Below are positions 24,380 to 32,431 of a stretch of 64,000 nucleotides of DNA, in pieces (position 1 is the stretch's first letter; every line of letters begins with the position of its first letter). Both the position numbers and the translations under genes were made by a program. The stretch covers positions 124,001-188,000 of the forward strand of contig CAZRWD010000003.1 in assembly GCA_964603785.1 (NCBI GenBank), in the 5' to 3' direction. The DNA is from CAZRWD01 sp964603785 (lineage in GTDB: Bacteria > Fermentibacterota > Fermentibacteria > Fermentibacterales > Fermentibacteraceae). Below the pieces are notes generated by a model. That model worked only from the letters and a program-made list of their open reading frames with translations, was not told the origin of the DNA and did no database searches.

Positions 24380-25128
24380 CAGGCGCCACCCCCCGTCCGT
24401 TCCTGGATGGTTATGCCGGTACGGCTCACACCGTTACGGCGCAGCATGTCCAGCGCACGGACCATTCCGTTGTAGTCGCAGTCGGGGAAGAACTTGAGTA
24501 TGACCACAAGCTCGCTCTCCCTGACCACGGTCGCTATCTCTCCCTGGACCGCGTCCGCGAGGACCAGCGTGTCGCCGAACGCGACCTGTCCGAAGAGGGG
24601 GTCGTTGTCCGACGAGATCCCGGAACCTATCAGGGACCTCATTATCCCCGGCCTCACCTGTGCGACGAGGTTCTCGCCCTCGACCGCCCTCTCGAGGCTG
24701 GCATAGGTCCCGGATGGGAGGTCCATGGCGATCAGGAGGTTCTGGAGCAGCCGGCCCTTCGTCGCCGAGAGGGCTTCGACCCTGTCGGAGGCGAGGACCC
24801 TGATCCCGGAGACCAGGGAGTCGCTCTCGAGGCTGACGTCCTCACCTGCACGGGCCCTCTGGAGGGGACCTCCGGGGGGGGCCTGGTCGATGAGGGCGAC
24901 GTACTCGTCGAGACCCCACTGCTTGACGGTCATCATGAGACGGTTGGTCTCGTCGATGACCACCTCCTCCGTCTGCTCGTCCGGCTTCTTCGGAAGCCTG
25001 TAGGAAATGCCCTTCTGGACCTCGAACGTCGTGGTCACGAGGAAGAAGATCAGCAGCAGGAATGCGATGTCCGACATCGACGCTTCCGGAATGTCCGCGC
25101 CCGTGGTCGGTTTCTTCAGAATCCGCAT
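24379..25128 (-). CDS. exbD: ExbD/TolR-family transducer (long copy with periplasmic insertion)
   Basis: 249 residues, about 100 more than normal ExbD. The membrane helix (ASMSDIAFLLLIFFLVTTTFE) carries the conserved Asp of SDIAFLLL, followed by QKGISYRLPKK. The C-terminal ExbD fold (VVRESELVVILKFFPDCDYNGMVRALDMLRRNGVSRTGI) is recognisable. Between them an extra segment of ~100 residues (from about ALIDQAPPGGP to FGDTLVLADA) is not part of standard ExbD. It lies between exbB and the shorter exbD. Confidence 0.9.
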   Translation of the reverse strand: MRILKKPTTGADIPEASMSDIAFLLLIFFLVTTTFEVQKGISYRLPKKPDEQTEEVVIDETNRLMMTVKQWGLDEYVALIDQAPPGGPLQRARAGEDVSLESDSLVSGIRVLASDRVEALSATKGRLLQNLLIAMDLPSGTYASLERAVEGENLVAQVRPGIMRSLIGSGISSDNDPLFGQVAFGDTLVLADAVQGEIATVVRESELVVILKFFPDCDYNGMVRALDMLRRNGVSRTGITIQERTGGGA

Positions 25129-25138
25129 GCGATCTCCC

Positions 25139-25960
25139 CTAGAGCTTCTTCAGAAGCTCCATGTCCGAGAGCGTATCGACGAGGAAGCCGCTCGCCTCCT
25201 CCATGTCGACCACGAACTTGCCGATCAGGGCGATGAACCAGTTGTAGCAGAGCTGAATCGGGATAGCTATCGCCAGACCGGTGGCGGTCGTTATCAGGGC
25301 CTCCTGGATACCGCTGGCGACCAGGCTGGCCTCGACGTTCTTCGCCGCGGCGATGGCGCCGAAGGCGTTGATCATGCCCGAGACCGTCCCGAGGAAGCCC
25401 AGCATGGGGGCGACGCTGACGACGGAGGCCATGATGATGAGCCCCTTCTCGAGGAACGCCATCTCGACCTGTGCCGAGGTCTCTATGCCCTTCTCGACGG
25501 CCTCGAGGCCCTTGTCGCGCCTCAGCAGGCCCGCGCGCAGCACGGAGGAGACGGGGCCCCTCGTGCGGTCGCAGAGGTCCTCTGCCCCCTTGTGGTCGCC
25601 CTTGCGGAGATACCCCGCGAGCTGGTCGAGGAAGGTGGCCTGGCTGATCCTGCACTTGCCGAGGGTGATGAACCTCTCGACGGCCACGGCGACGCCGATG
25701 ATGGCGCAGATGAGCAGCGGCCACATGAAGATGCCGCCGGCGATGAACAGGTCCTTGAGGTCCATCGAGGCGTTCTGGGGCCTCTCTATGTCCTCCCCTT
25801 CGGGAACGGTCGGGGTCTCCCCGGCCACCGGTGGAGTCTCCGGCTGTACGGGCTCTTCCACCTGCGCGGTCGTGTCGACCGGGGCGGCGGAGGCAGAATC
25901 CGGCGCCTGAGCCCAGGATACGGCAGCCAGCAAAAGGGCCGCCATGAGGATGTTACGCAT
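25139..25960 (-). CDS. exbB: MotA/TolQ/ExbB proton channel with signal peptide and periplasmic Pro/Glu extension
   Basis: 273 residues. The first 18 are a cleavable signal (MRNILMAALLLAAVSWAQA). Residues ~19-65 are a low-complexity extension rich in Pro, Glu and Thr (VEEPVQPETPPVAGETPTVPEGED). The channel core follows: IFMWPLLICAIIGVAVAVERF (TM1), VEMAFLEKGLIIMASVVSVAPMLGFLGTVSGMI (TM2 with the family GLLGTV-like motif) and ALITTATGLAIAIPIQLCYN (TM3). It is the first of the tonB energising genes after the receptor, separated from it by a hairpin. Confidence 0.93.
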   Translation of the reverse strand: MRNILMAALLLAAVSWAQAPDSASAAPVDTTAQVEEPVQPETPPVAGETPTVPEGEDIERPQNASMDLKDLFIAGGIFMWPLLICAIIGVAVAVERFITLGKCRISQATFLDQLAGYLRKGDHKGAEDLCDRTRGPVSSVLRAGLLRRDKGLEAVEKGIETSAQVEMAFLEKGLIIMASVVSVAPMLGFLGTVSGMINAFGAIAAAKNVEASLVASGIQEALITTATGLAIAIPIQLCYNWFIALIGKFVVDMEEASGFLVDTLSDMELLKKL

Positions 25961-25988
25961 GTAGGACTACTCCTTTGTCGGCTCTTCA

Positions 25989-26019
25989 GGGGCGGCCCCG
26001 CCGATCGCGGAGCCGCCCC
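25989..26019 (-). terminator. Hairpin between the TonB-dependent receptor and exbB
   Basis: GGGGCGGC and GCCGCCCC pair across a 15-base loop in the intergenic space after the receptor stop. No T run. It could attenuate read-through so that exbB-exbD-tonB is expressed below the receptor. Confidence 0.5.
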
Positions 26020-26039
26020 CGGGATCTTTCAGCCTTCTC

Positions 26040-28742
26040 CTACCACTCCAGCCCGATGCCGAATCGGATCATCCTCGGGCGGCCGTAGACGTACGGGTTG
26101 CTCAGGGAACCGCCCGGATCGTGGTCGGGTCTGCCGTCGCCGTCCTGGTCGGCGTCGTACCAGGCGATCTCGGAGATGGTGTTGATGTTGCGACGGTCGA
26201 ACACGTTCATGACCCAGCAGTAGACATCGAACGTGACAGGGCCCGCCCAGATCTGGCGGTTGACCTTGATGTCTGTGTCCATCGTCCAGGGGTAGCGCCT
26301 GCCGTTGATCTCGGGAGACGCCGTGCCCTGGCTGTCCTGCGTGTAGGGGAAGCCGGAGCCGTAGCTGAACTGCAGGTTGACGCCGAACCCCTCGAGGAAC
26401 GGATAGGTGCCGATCCTGGGACCCTCGCCGCGCGGGATGCGGAAGTCGACGTTGGCGTTGATGGAGTGCCTCTGATCCCAGTCGAGGTAGGACTCGCGCT
26501 TCGGGATGATCCAGCCGGCCCAGAGGTAGCTGTAGTTCTGGGTGGCGCCCGAGGACTTGCCCTTGGCGACCTGGTAGGTGTAGTTCGCGCTGGCCGAGAG
26601 GAAGCCGCTAGGGCGGCGCATTATCGTGAGCTCGGCACCGCGGACGTTGCCGTAGTCGCCGTTGATGTAGCGGTCATAGGCGTCGACGGCGCTGTAGAAG
26701 TTCTTCTCGGTGTCGATCAGGCCGGTGATGTCCTTGTAGAAGCCGGTGATGTCCATGAGCGTGAAGTCGTCGAACTGGTGCTTCACGCCCACCTCGTAGG
26801 AGATGGTCTCCTCGGGCTCGAGATCGACGTTGCCGATCAGGGGGAAGGAGCCCGACAGGTCGTAGGAGGAGCCGTAGTACATCCTGTCGAACATGGGCAT
26901 CTGGAAGTAGTGCCCGTAGGTGAAGTGCAGCACGTCGCGCTCGGTGATCGGGTGCGAGAAGCCCACGCGCGGGCTCAGATGGTACTTCATGGGAACTTCG
27001 ATGGGGTTCACGATGTGGTCGGGGTCGCCCGGAGAGGTTCCCGGCGTGACGGGGTTCGAGGGGTCGGCCGGGTACTCGTCGAAGTTCGGGTCGAAGTAGT
27101 CGAACCTGAGACCTGCGTTAACGATCATGCCCCGGTACTCCATCTTGTCCTGGATGTACACGGCGCCCGAGTTGGGGAACGCATGGTAGCGGTTCAGGTA
27201 GATGTTGCCACCCGAGGCCGTGTCGACGCTGTAGTCGAAGACGTCGTAGTAGCGGGCCTCGAGGCCGGCCTTGATCTGGTGCTGCGTGGTGACCTGGCTG
27301 GTGATGTCGAACCTGGCCGTGGAGGTGGTGCTCTTGGTGTCGTTCCAGGCGTAGCGGCTCGCGCCCTGACGGTAGTAGCCGTCGGTGTCGACTATCCTGG
27401 TGGGCGTGTAGAGGAGCCAGTCGGCTATCGAATAGCCGTCACCCACCCAGCCGCCCTCCGGGTCGCGGATCTTGTAGGTGAACCGGGTGAAGTACTGGTT
27501 GACCTTGAGCTCCATGAAGGTGGCGTCGCTGAGGGTCTGGGTGAGGCCGACGCCGTAGCTGGTGTTGAGCCAGAACCTCGTGGGGAGGCCGTACCTGATG
27601 TCCTGCCCCCAGGCGAGGGTGTCGCCGGTGGTCTCGTCGATGTAGGGGGTCTCGAACCTGTTCCAGTCCCACAGCGAGAAGCCCGCGATGCGGTCGAGGA
27701 TGTAGCCCGTGAAGTTGAGCTTGGTGCGGGGGTTGGGCTTGACCGTGAGCTTCACGTTGGCGCTCCACTGGGTGCGCCAGTTGTTGAACTGGTACTCGTA
27801 GCGGCCCTCCTCGCCGCCGCCCGACTCCAGGAACTCGCCGGAGACGAAGAGGCGGACCTCGCCGGGGACCCTTATGCCCATGGCGGGGAGGAGGTAGCTG
27901 GTGAGGGGCTCGGGGCCGCCGACCGAACCCTCGAGGTTGAAGCGGGACTCGGAGAACGGGCCCGCGTCGCCGCGGTTGAACACCCAGGTGCGCCCGTCCT
28001 CGAAGCCGAGGGCCTGCCAGTCGTTGCCGTTGAAGCTGACCTCGCCGGTGTAGTTCGTCCCGCCCTCGCGGGTGACGATGTTGATGACGCCCGACTGGGC
28101 GTTGCCATACTCGGCCCCGAAGCCGCCGCTCATTATCGAGGTCTCGGACACGGCCGACATCGGGATGTCCGAGTTGAAGACGTTGGACGTCGGGTCGACC
28201 TGCGCCACGCCGTCGACGAGGTAGGCCACCTCGCCCGAGCGGCCGCCGCGCATGTGGAGGCCGCCGCGCTCGGTGGCGCCGGCCTGGCGGTTGATGACGT
28301 CCGTGATGCCGGCGACGGGCATGGTCCGGATCTCGTCGCGGCCGACGACCGTCATGGAGGCGGTGACGTCGCGGAGGATCATGCCCCTCTGGTCGGTGAC
28401 CGTGATGACCGTGCTGCCGACCGTCTGCACGGACAGCTGGAAGTCGTAGCGCGTCGTGAGGTCGGCGCTGACCTGGATGCCGTTGGCGGTCAGGTCGCCC
28501 ATGCCGACCATCCGGGCCACGAGGTTGTACTCGCCCGGTTCCAGGTTGATGATGAAGTACTCGCCGTTGGCGTCGGTCATCGCACCGTAGGGGGTACCCA
28601 CGATCATGACCGTCGCGCCGACCAGCGGACTGCCGGAGGTGTCGGTGACCCTCCCGGCAATCTTGCCGGTGGTACCCGCGCCAGCAGCTAGCGCAAGGCA
28701 CAGGACCAGAGCGGCAGTTATCGCCGAAGCCCTTCCAAGCAC
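26040..28742 (-). CDS. TonB-dependent outer-membrane receptor with N-terminal carboxypeptidase-regulatory-like domain
   Basis: 900 residues. The start is set at GTG 28742 because GGAAAGGAG lies eight bases upstream and a signal peptide (LGRASAITAALVLCLALAAGA) follows at once. An ATG at 28796 lacks a binding site. Residues ~20-100 are a CarboxypepD_reg-like beta-sandwich (KIAGRVTDTSGSPLVGATVMI). The plug includes EVAYLVDGVAQVDP and GGFGAEYGNAQSGVINIVTREGG. The barrel follows, with TYGHYFQMPMFD and EPEETISYEVGVKHQF, ending RFGIGLEW in aromatic Trp. Its ligand cannot be told from sequence. It heads the operon with exbB, exbD and tonB. Confidence 0.93.
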   Translation of the reverse strand: MLGRASAITAALVLCLALAAGAGTTGKIAGRVTDTSGSPLVGATVMIVGTPYGAMTDANGEYFIINLEPGEYNLVARMVGMGDLTANGIQVSADLTTRYDFQLSVQTVGSTVITVTDQRGMILRDVTASMTVVGRDEIRTMPVAGITDVINRQAGATERGGLHMRGGRSGEVAYLVDGVAQVDPTSNVFNSDIPMSAVSETSIMSGGFGAEYGNAQSGVINIVTREGGTNYTGEVSFNGNDWQALGFEDGRTWVFNRGDAGPFSESRFNLEGSVGGPEPLTSYLLPAMGIRVPGEVRLFVSGEFLESGGGEEGRYEYQFNNWRTQWSANVKLTVKPNPRTKLNFTGYILDRIAGFSLWDWNRFETPYIDETTGDTLAWGQDIRYGLPTRFWLNTSYGVGLTQTLSDATFMELKVNQYFTRFTYKIRDPEGGWVGDGYSIADWLLYTPTRIVDTDGYYRQGASRYAWNDTKSTTSTARFDITSQVTTQHQIKAGLEARYYDVFDYSVDTASGGNIYLNRYHAFPNSGAVYIQDKMEYRGMIVNAGLRFDYFDPNFDEYPADPSNPVTPGTSPGDPDHIVNPIEVPMKYHLSPRVGFSHPITERDVLHFTYGHYFQMPMFDRMYYGSSYDLSGSFPLIGNVDLEPEETISYEVGVKHQFDDFTLMDITGFYKDITGLIDTEKNFYSAVDAYDRYINGDYGNVRGAELTIMRRPSGFLSASANYTYQVAKGKSSGATQNYSYLWAGWIIPKRESYLDWDQRHSINANVDFRIPRGEGPRIGTYPFLEGFGVNLQFSYGSGFPYTQDSQGTASPEINGRRYPWTMDTDIKVNRQIWAGPVTFDVYCWVMNVFDRRNINTISEIAWYDADQDGDGRPDHDPGGSLSNPYVYGRPRMIRFGIGLEW

Positions 28743-28907
28743 TGTTGACGCTCCTTTCCTTGACTGTGGAGTTGTTACCCTTTCCACACTTCTCATCCCG
28801 GCGGCCAGATCACCCCCTGTCGCCCCGGGAACTACGTTCTTCGCCTTTCCGGCGCTATTCCACGCCTGCCCCTCCGAAGGGCAGACTCAGCCTGTATTCC
28901 CTCTCCG
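28743..28907 (-). promoter_or_regulatory. Long, possibly structured 5' leader of the TonB-dependent receptor
   Basis: About 165 bases between the predicted transcription start and the GTG. On the minus strand it contains a CTGCCC...GGGGCAG hairpin with a TTCGG loop and a CGCC-GGAAA-GGCG hairpin. I find no cobalamin (B12) box, GEMM core or other conserved riboswitch motif, so regulation here is only a possibility. Confidence 0.35.
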
Positions 28908-28913
28908 AAATCG

Positions 28914-28942
28914 AGGATACCAGCACCTCCGACCGCTGTCAA
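28914..28942 (-). promoter_or_regulatory. Promoter of the TonB-dependent receptor operon
   Basis: On the minus strand a perfect TTGACA (28942-28937), 17 bases, then TATCCT (28919-28914, four of six). It lies in the only sizeable gap upstream of the receptor. Confidence 0.65.
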
Positions 28943-28962
28943 GCATTCATCCGGAGGCCTTC

Positions 28963-29619
28963 TCAGCCCAGCAGGCCCCCCAGTCCGGGGATCGTGGGAA
29001 GCCATTCGAACAGTAGGAACTGCGCCTGCCCGATCAGCAGGCTGATCCTCGCCATGACGGTGTATCCGAAGCTCGCTCCGAACGCGACCATCAGTATCGT
29101 TATCCCGACCTTCGCGGCACCGCCCGTGAAGCCGGTGTGCGCCTTCGAGAAGAAGAAGTAGACGAGGCCGCACACGACTCCCGTCACCAGTATCAGGTTG
29201 TCGAGGAAGTTGGCGGCCCCCATGCCCGTGAGGGCGACGATGGTTCCCTCGACCTGTCCCAGGCAGTTCGTCTGCAGGGTGCTCACCAGGCTCAGGCCGG
29301 CCCCCGTGCCGACTATCATCGCCAGCGCGAGCCTCGACATGCCCGCGATCCTGGGCACGAGCCGCATCAGCATGAAGAGCCCGAAGGCGCCGGGGACCAG
29401 CATCCAGTAGTCGGGAGTGCCGTCGGCGGCGCCCGTCAGCTCGTCCCAGAAGTTCGGTATGAGCACGTTCTCGATGTTGTATATGACCCAGTACCCTGCG
29501 CTCATCCCCACGAAGAGGTGCTCCGCGAACTTGTAGAAGGGGTTGTCCCTGTATAGGAAGCTGTAGAGCATCAGGGTGAGGATCGCTCCGAGCCAGATCC
29601 CCGTTATCTCCCAGTTCAT
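28963..29619 (-). CDS. Multi-pass membrane protein of unknown function (fourth of a membrane cluster)
   Basis: 218 residues with about five or six hydrophobic helices, starting MNWEITGIWLGAILTLMLYSFLYRDNPFYKFAEHLFVGMSAGYW. A conserved-looking loop (NVLIPNFWDELTG) faces out between the second and third helices. No transporter or enzyme motif is recognised. Its ATG overlaps the stop of the preceding gene as ATGA. It is the last of four uncharacterised membrane genes transcribed together behind the GlmL-like ATPase genes. Confidence 0.85.
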   Translation of the reverse strand: MNWEITGIWLGAILTLMLYSFLYRDNPFYKFAEHLFVGMSAGYWVIYNIENVLIPNFWDELTGAADGTPDYWMLVPGAFGLFMLMRLVPRIAGMSRLALAMIVGTGAGLSLVSTLQTNCLGQVEGTIVALTGMGAANFLDNLILVTGVVCGLVYFFFSKAHTGFTGGAAKVGITILMVAFGASFGYTVMARISLLIGQAQFLLFEWLPTIPGLGGLLG

Positions 29620-30476
29620 CTCGAGACCCCCTTCCTGCGGTTCCTGACTGTCAGGAAGGTGATGTTCCCCAGGACTATGAACCCCATGATCACGAGGTGG
29701 GCCACGGACTGCGCGGCCATCCCCGGCGTGGCGGTCCCGGGAGGAGGGTCGTCGATGCCGGCCCTTATCATGGTCTCGTAGTCGGCGGCGCCCTTGAGCC
29801 CGCCGAGGAGACCTATCATCTGGCCCGTGCCGAGATATGTGTAGAACTCGGGAGCGCTCACCGCGGTGCAGCCGCCACCGACCGGGAGGCCGAACCGGTC
29901 CCCGGCCATCATCACCCAGGCATGGATGCCGGGGTCGCCCGCCGACAGCGAGATGACCAGATCGATGTCCTTCAGGCTCTGGACGCGGCCCAGCAGGGGG
30001 ATGGAGTCATAGGGCATGCCGTCCTTGTCCTGCGGATAGACGGCCCGTATGGAGCTTCCCATCCTCACGATGGAGACGCCCGCCCCGACGGTGTAGCCGA
30101 GGTTGACCCAGTCCACGTACTGCACCGCCCCGAGACTGTCCCCCACGCTCGACAGGGCGTCCTGGGACAGGCTCGCCCCCTGCGGCCAGAGGGCCGTCGC
30201 TATGATCCTGTGGCCCCGGGTGAAGACGTGCTGGGCCAGGGCGACGGCCATGGGCTGGAGCTCGGGCATCGTCGAGGGGTCGTAGTCGTAGCTTATCAGT
30301 ATCGTGGATCCCCCGGGCAGGGCGTCGATGTATCCGTAGAGGTCGCTGCTCGGACCCTCGCCGACCGGGATCGGGAAGTTCATCCGGAGAGCGAGCGGAA
30401 CGAAGACGGAGAGGGCCATGAGGATGTAGATCACCCTCCGGTCGACCCTGTCCAGCTTTTCCAGGAGTCGTCTCAT
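29616..30476 (-). CDS. Membrane-anchored alpha/beta-domain protein of unknown function (third of a membrane cluster)
   Basis: 286 residues from the ATG at 30476 (TGATG overlap with the previous stop). One membrane helix near the N-terminus (RVIYILMALSVFVPLAL) and one near the C-terminus (VAHLVIMGFIVLGNITFL) enclose a soluble domain. That domain has Rossmann-like strand and helix alternation (STILISYDYDPSTMPELQPMAVALAQHVFTRGHRIIATALWP ... DIDLVISLSAGDPGIHAWVMMAGDRFGLPVGGGCTAVSAPEFY). Hairpin topology predicts that the domain lies outside the cytoplasm. No catalytic motif recognised. Confidence 0.85.
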   Translation of the reverse strand: MRRLLEKLDRVDRRVIYILMALSVFVPLALRMNFPIPVGEGPSSDLYGYIDALPGGSTILISYDYDPSTMPELQPMAVALAQHVFTRGHRIIATALWPQGASLSQDALSSVGDSLGAVQYVDWVNLGYTVGAGVSIVRMGSSIRAVYPQDKDGMPYDSIPLLGRVQSLKDIDLVISLSAGDPGIHAWVMMAGDRFGLPVGGGCTAVSAPEFYTYLGTGQMIGLLGGLKGAADYETMIRAGIDDPPPGTATPGMAAQSVAHLVIMGFIVLGNITFLTVRNRRKGVSR

Positions 30477-31135
30477 CAGTCGGCACCTCCCAGATAGCTG
30501 CGCTCGATACCGAAGATCATCCTTAGGGAGGTCGCCACCACGCCCAGCGCGGCGCCGATCATGACGGCCCTCTGGCCCGCCATGTTGGGCACCTGCATTA
30601 TCCACTCGGCCACCTCGCTGACGAGGTTGGGGTGCGCCCCGGCGGCCGCTCCCGGGAAGAGCCTCCAGATGAGGTCGCCTATGGGCACCCGGCCGAGCAT
30701 GACGACGAACGCGGAGAGCAGCAGCAGGGTGGCCCGCCAGTTGGAGGAGCGGAAGGCCCGGAAGGCGGCGGAGGCCACGAAGAATGCCAGCAGGCTGAAC
30801 ATGGTCGCGCCCATGGGCACGATCATGTTCTGGAACAGGTAGTCGAAAGGCCTGCCCTCGACAACCCCGTACCTCAGCCCGGTGACCATCATCAGGGCGA
30901 ATCCGGCCAGGACCACCGGGCTGTACTTCCAGTTCCTGACCCTGTGCCGTATCCTGGAGAAGTGCACCTGGACGAGATTGACGGCCCCGAGGAAGATCGC
31001 CGCCGAGGCCACGATCATGTACCAGTCGGTGAGCCCCTCGCCCATGGTGGAGACGGGCCTGTGGGGGATGAAGAAGTGCAGGATCATCAGGATGCCGCAG
31101 AAGAACGTCACCAGGAGCGGAAGAAGCATTCTCAC
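30476..31135 (-). CDS. Multi-pass membrane protein of unknown function (second of a membrane cluster)
   Basis: 219 residues and six or so helices, e.g. LLPLLVTFFCGILMILHFFIPH, WYMIVASAAIFLGAVNLVQVHF and MGATMFSLLAFFVASAAFRAF. A basic stretch follows the second helix (SRIRHRVRNWKYSP). No family recognised. It overlaps the next gene by one base and follows the previous one by 10 bases, so the four cluster genes are almost certainly one transcript and probably one complex. Confidence 0.85.
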   Translation of the reverse strand: MRMLLPLLVTFFCGILMILHFFIPHRPVSTMGEGLTDWYMIVASAAIFLGAVNLVQVHFSRIRHRVRNWKYSPVVLAGFALMMVTGLRYGVVEGRPFDYLFQNMIVPMGATMFSLLAFFVASAAFRAFRSSNWRATLLLLSAFVVMLGRVPIGDLIWRLFPGAAAGAHPNLVSEVAEWIMQVPNMAGQRAVMIGAALGVVATSLRMIFGIERSYLGGAD

Positions 31136-31145
31136 GGTCCGCCTC

Positions 31146-32339
31146 CTACTCGACGTGGAGCAGGAACCGCAGGAAGTCGGCCAGTCTCGAGGCCGGCTCC
31201 CATGCGGTGCCCACCGACGCGGCGGCTACGCCTACCACTATGAGGAACATTATCACGAGTTTCGCCGCGTCCTGCCCCTTCAGGCTGCCCAGGAGCTTCG
31301 GCTCGCGGGACAGGTATGCGCTGGCCGCGAACAGCTCCTCGCCTATGAGCGTGTAGTCGCAGGCCGCGATGAAGAAGGGCAGCTGGCTGACCATCGCGGT
31401 GCCGGCTATCTGGATCGCGCCCACGCTGCGGCCCGTCTCGGCCAGGATGAGGCTCTCGGCGTAGAAGGTGCCCAGGAGGAAGATCGCAGCGGGCCTCTGC
31501 CTCACCATCATCCCGTCGACTCCGGCGGCGTAGCCGAACTGGTCGTCGGTCAGGTAGTTGATGTTGTCGCGGCGGAAGGCGTCGGGCCGGCCGGCCTGCA
31601 GGTAGGCCTCCTTCACGACCTCCTGGGCCACGCTCATCACGACGCTCCTGGTGTTGGGCACCAGGAGGCTGGCCCCGTACTCGGCGGTCTTCGAGGCGAC
31701 CCTCCCCAGGATCACCATGCTGGCGATGGTCTGTATGTCGTCCATGTCCATGATGCCGGGGATGTAGAGTACGGGGCGTCCCATCTCGGTGGCCCTGCCG
31801 ACCGCCTCGTCGACCGCGGCCAGACCGCCGATCTCCCTGATGAAGAGGCTGCGGCCGCGCTTGCCCCTCTCGATGTACAGGATGATCACGCTGGACAGGA
31901 GGACGGTGATGACGAACATCCCCACCCTCCTGCTGTGGAACCACTGGGCGCTCGGGACGGCGGACATCATGAGGCTGCGGCCGACGGGGACGCCTCCGCT
32001 CCATGCCTCGAGGACGTATCCGTACTCGACGCCGTCCTCGAGCCCGTCGTCGCTCCACGACATCGATGCGCCGGAGACCCATCCGACCTCTTCGGCCACG
32101 CCTCCGCCGGACAACCTGAGGATCCTCACGGAATCGGGCAGGGCACCATCGGTCGAATAGGTCCACGAGAGGTCCAGCATGCCTCCGACGTCGTCCGGGG
32201 CGTCTGAGGCCTCGAACGAGTCTATCCTGGCCAGCGGCGCCGGCGGGGTGACCGCAGCCCCGGTCGAGTCGACCGGGGCGGCCGCCGCCGTGCCGGACAG
32301 GATGGCCAGGAGAGGCAACATCAGCTCGCATCTCTTCAT
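31146..32339 (-). CDS. Membrane protein with Fn3-like N-domain and soluble alpha/beta C-domain (first of a membrane cluster; possibly DUF6754)
   Basis: 397 residues. A signal peptide (MKRCELMLPLLAILSGTAAA) is followed by a fibronectin-type-III-like domain (LDLSWTYSTDGALPDSVRILRL ... GVEYGYVLEAW). One membrane helix follows (VGMFVITVLLSSVIILYIERGKRG). The domain after it begins LFIREIGGLAAVDEAVGRATEMGRPVLYIPGIMDMDDIQTIASMVILG. Two more hydrophobic segments close the protein. I think it belongs to DUF6754, from memory only. The ATG at 32339 has GGAGGCGG upstream. A 92-base gap separates it from the barrel-domain gene. Confidence 0.82.
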   Translation of the reverse strand: MKRCELMLPLLAILSGTAAAAPVDSTGAAVTPPAPLARIDSFEASDAPDDVGGMLDLSWTYSTDGALPDSVRILRLSGGGVAEEVGWVSGASMSWSDDGLEDGVEYGYVLEAWSGGVPVGRSLMMSAVPSAQWFHSRRVGMFVITVLLSSVIILYIERGKRGRSLFIREIGGLAAVDEAVGRATEMGRPVLYIPGIMDMDDIQTIASMVILGRVASKTAEYGASLLVPNTRSVVMSVAQEVVKEAYLQAGRPDAFRRDNINYLTDDQFGYAAGVDGMMVRQRPAAIFLLGTFYAESLILAETGRSVGAIQIAGTAMVSQLPFFIAACDYTLIGEELFAASAYLSREPKLLGSLKGQDAAKLVIMFLIVVGVAAASVGTAWEPASRLADFLRFLLHVE

Positions 32340-32431
32340 CCGCCGCCTCCAAGCCCGTGTGTCAGGGCGCGAATGCGAGGAGGGGGCCGCAGCCCCCTCC
32401 CATCCCGTGTACAGGAGCGGGAAGACCTTCG

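Noticed and set aside
28743..28907. Cobalamin or cyclic-di-GMP riboswitch
   Set aside because: No B12 box and no GEMM core could be found; only generic hairpins.
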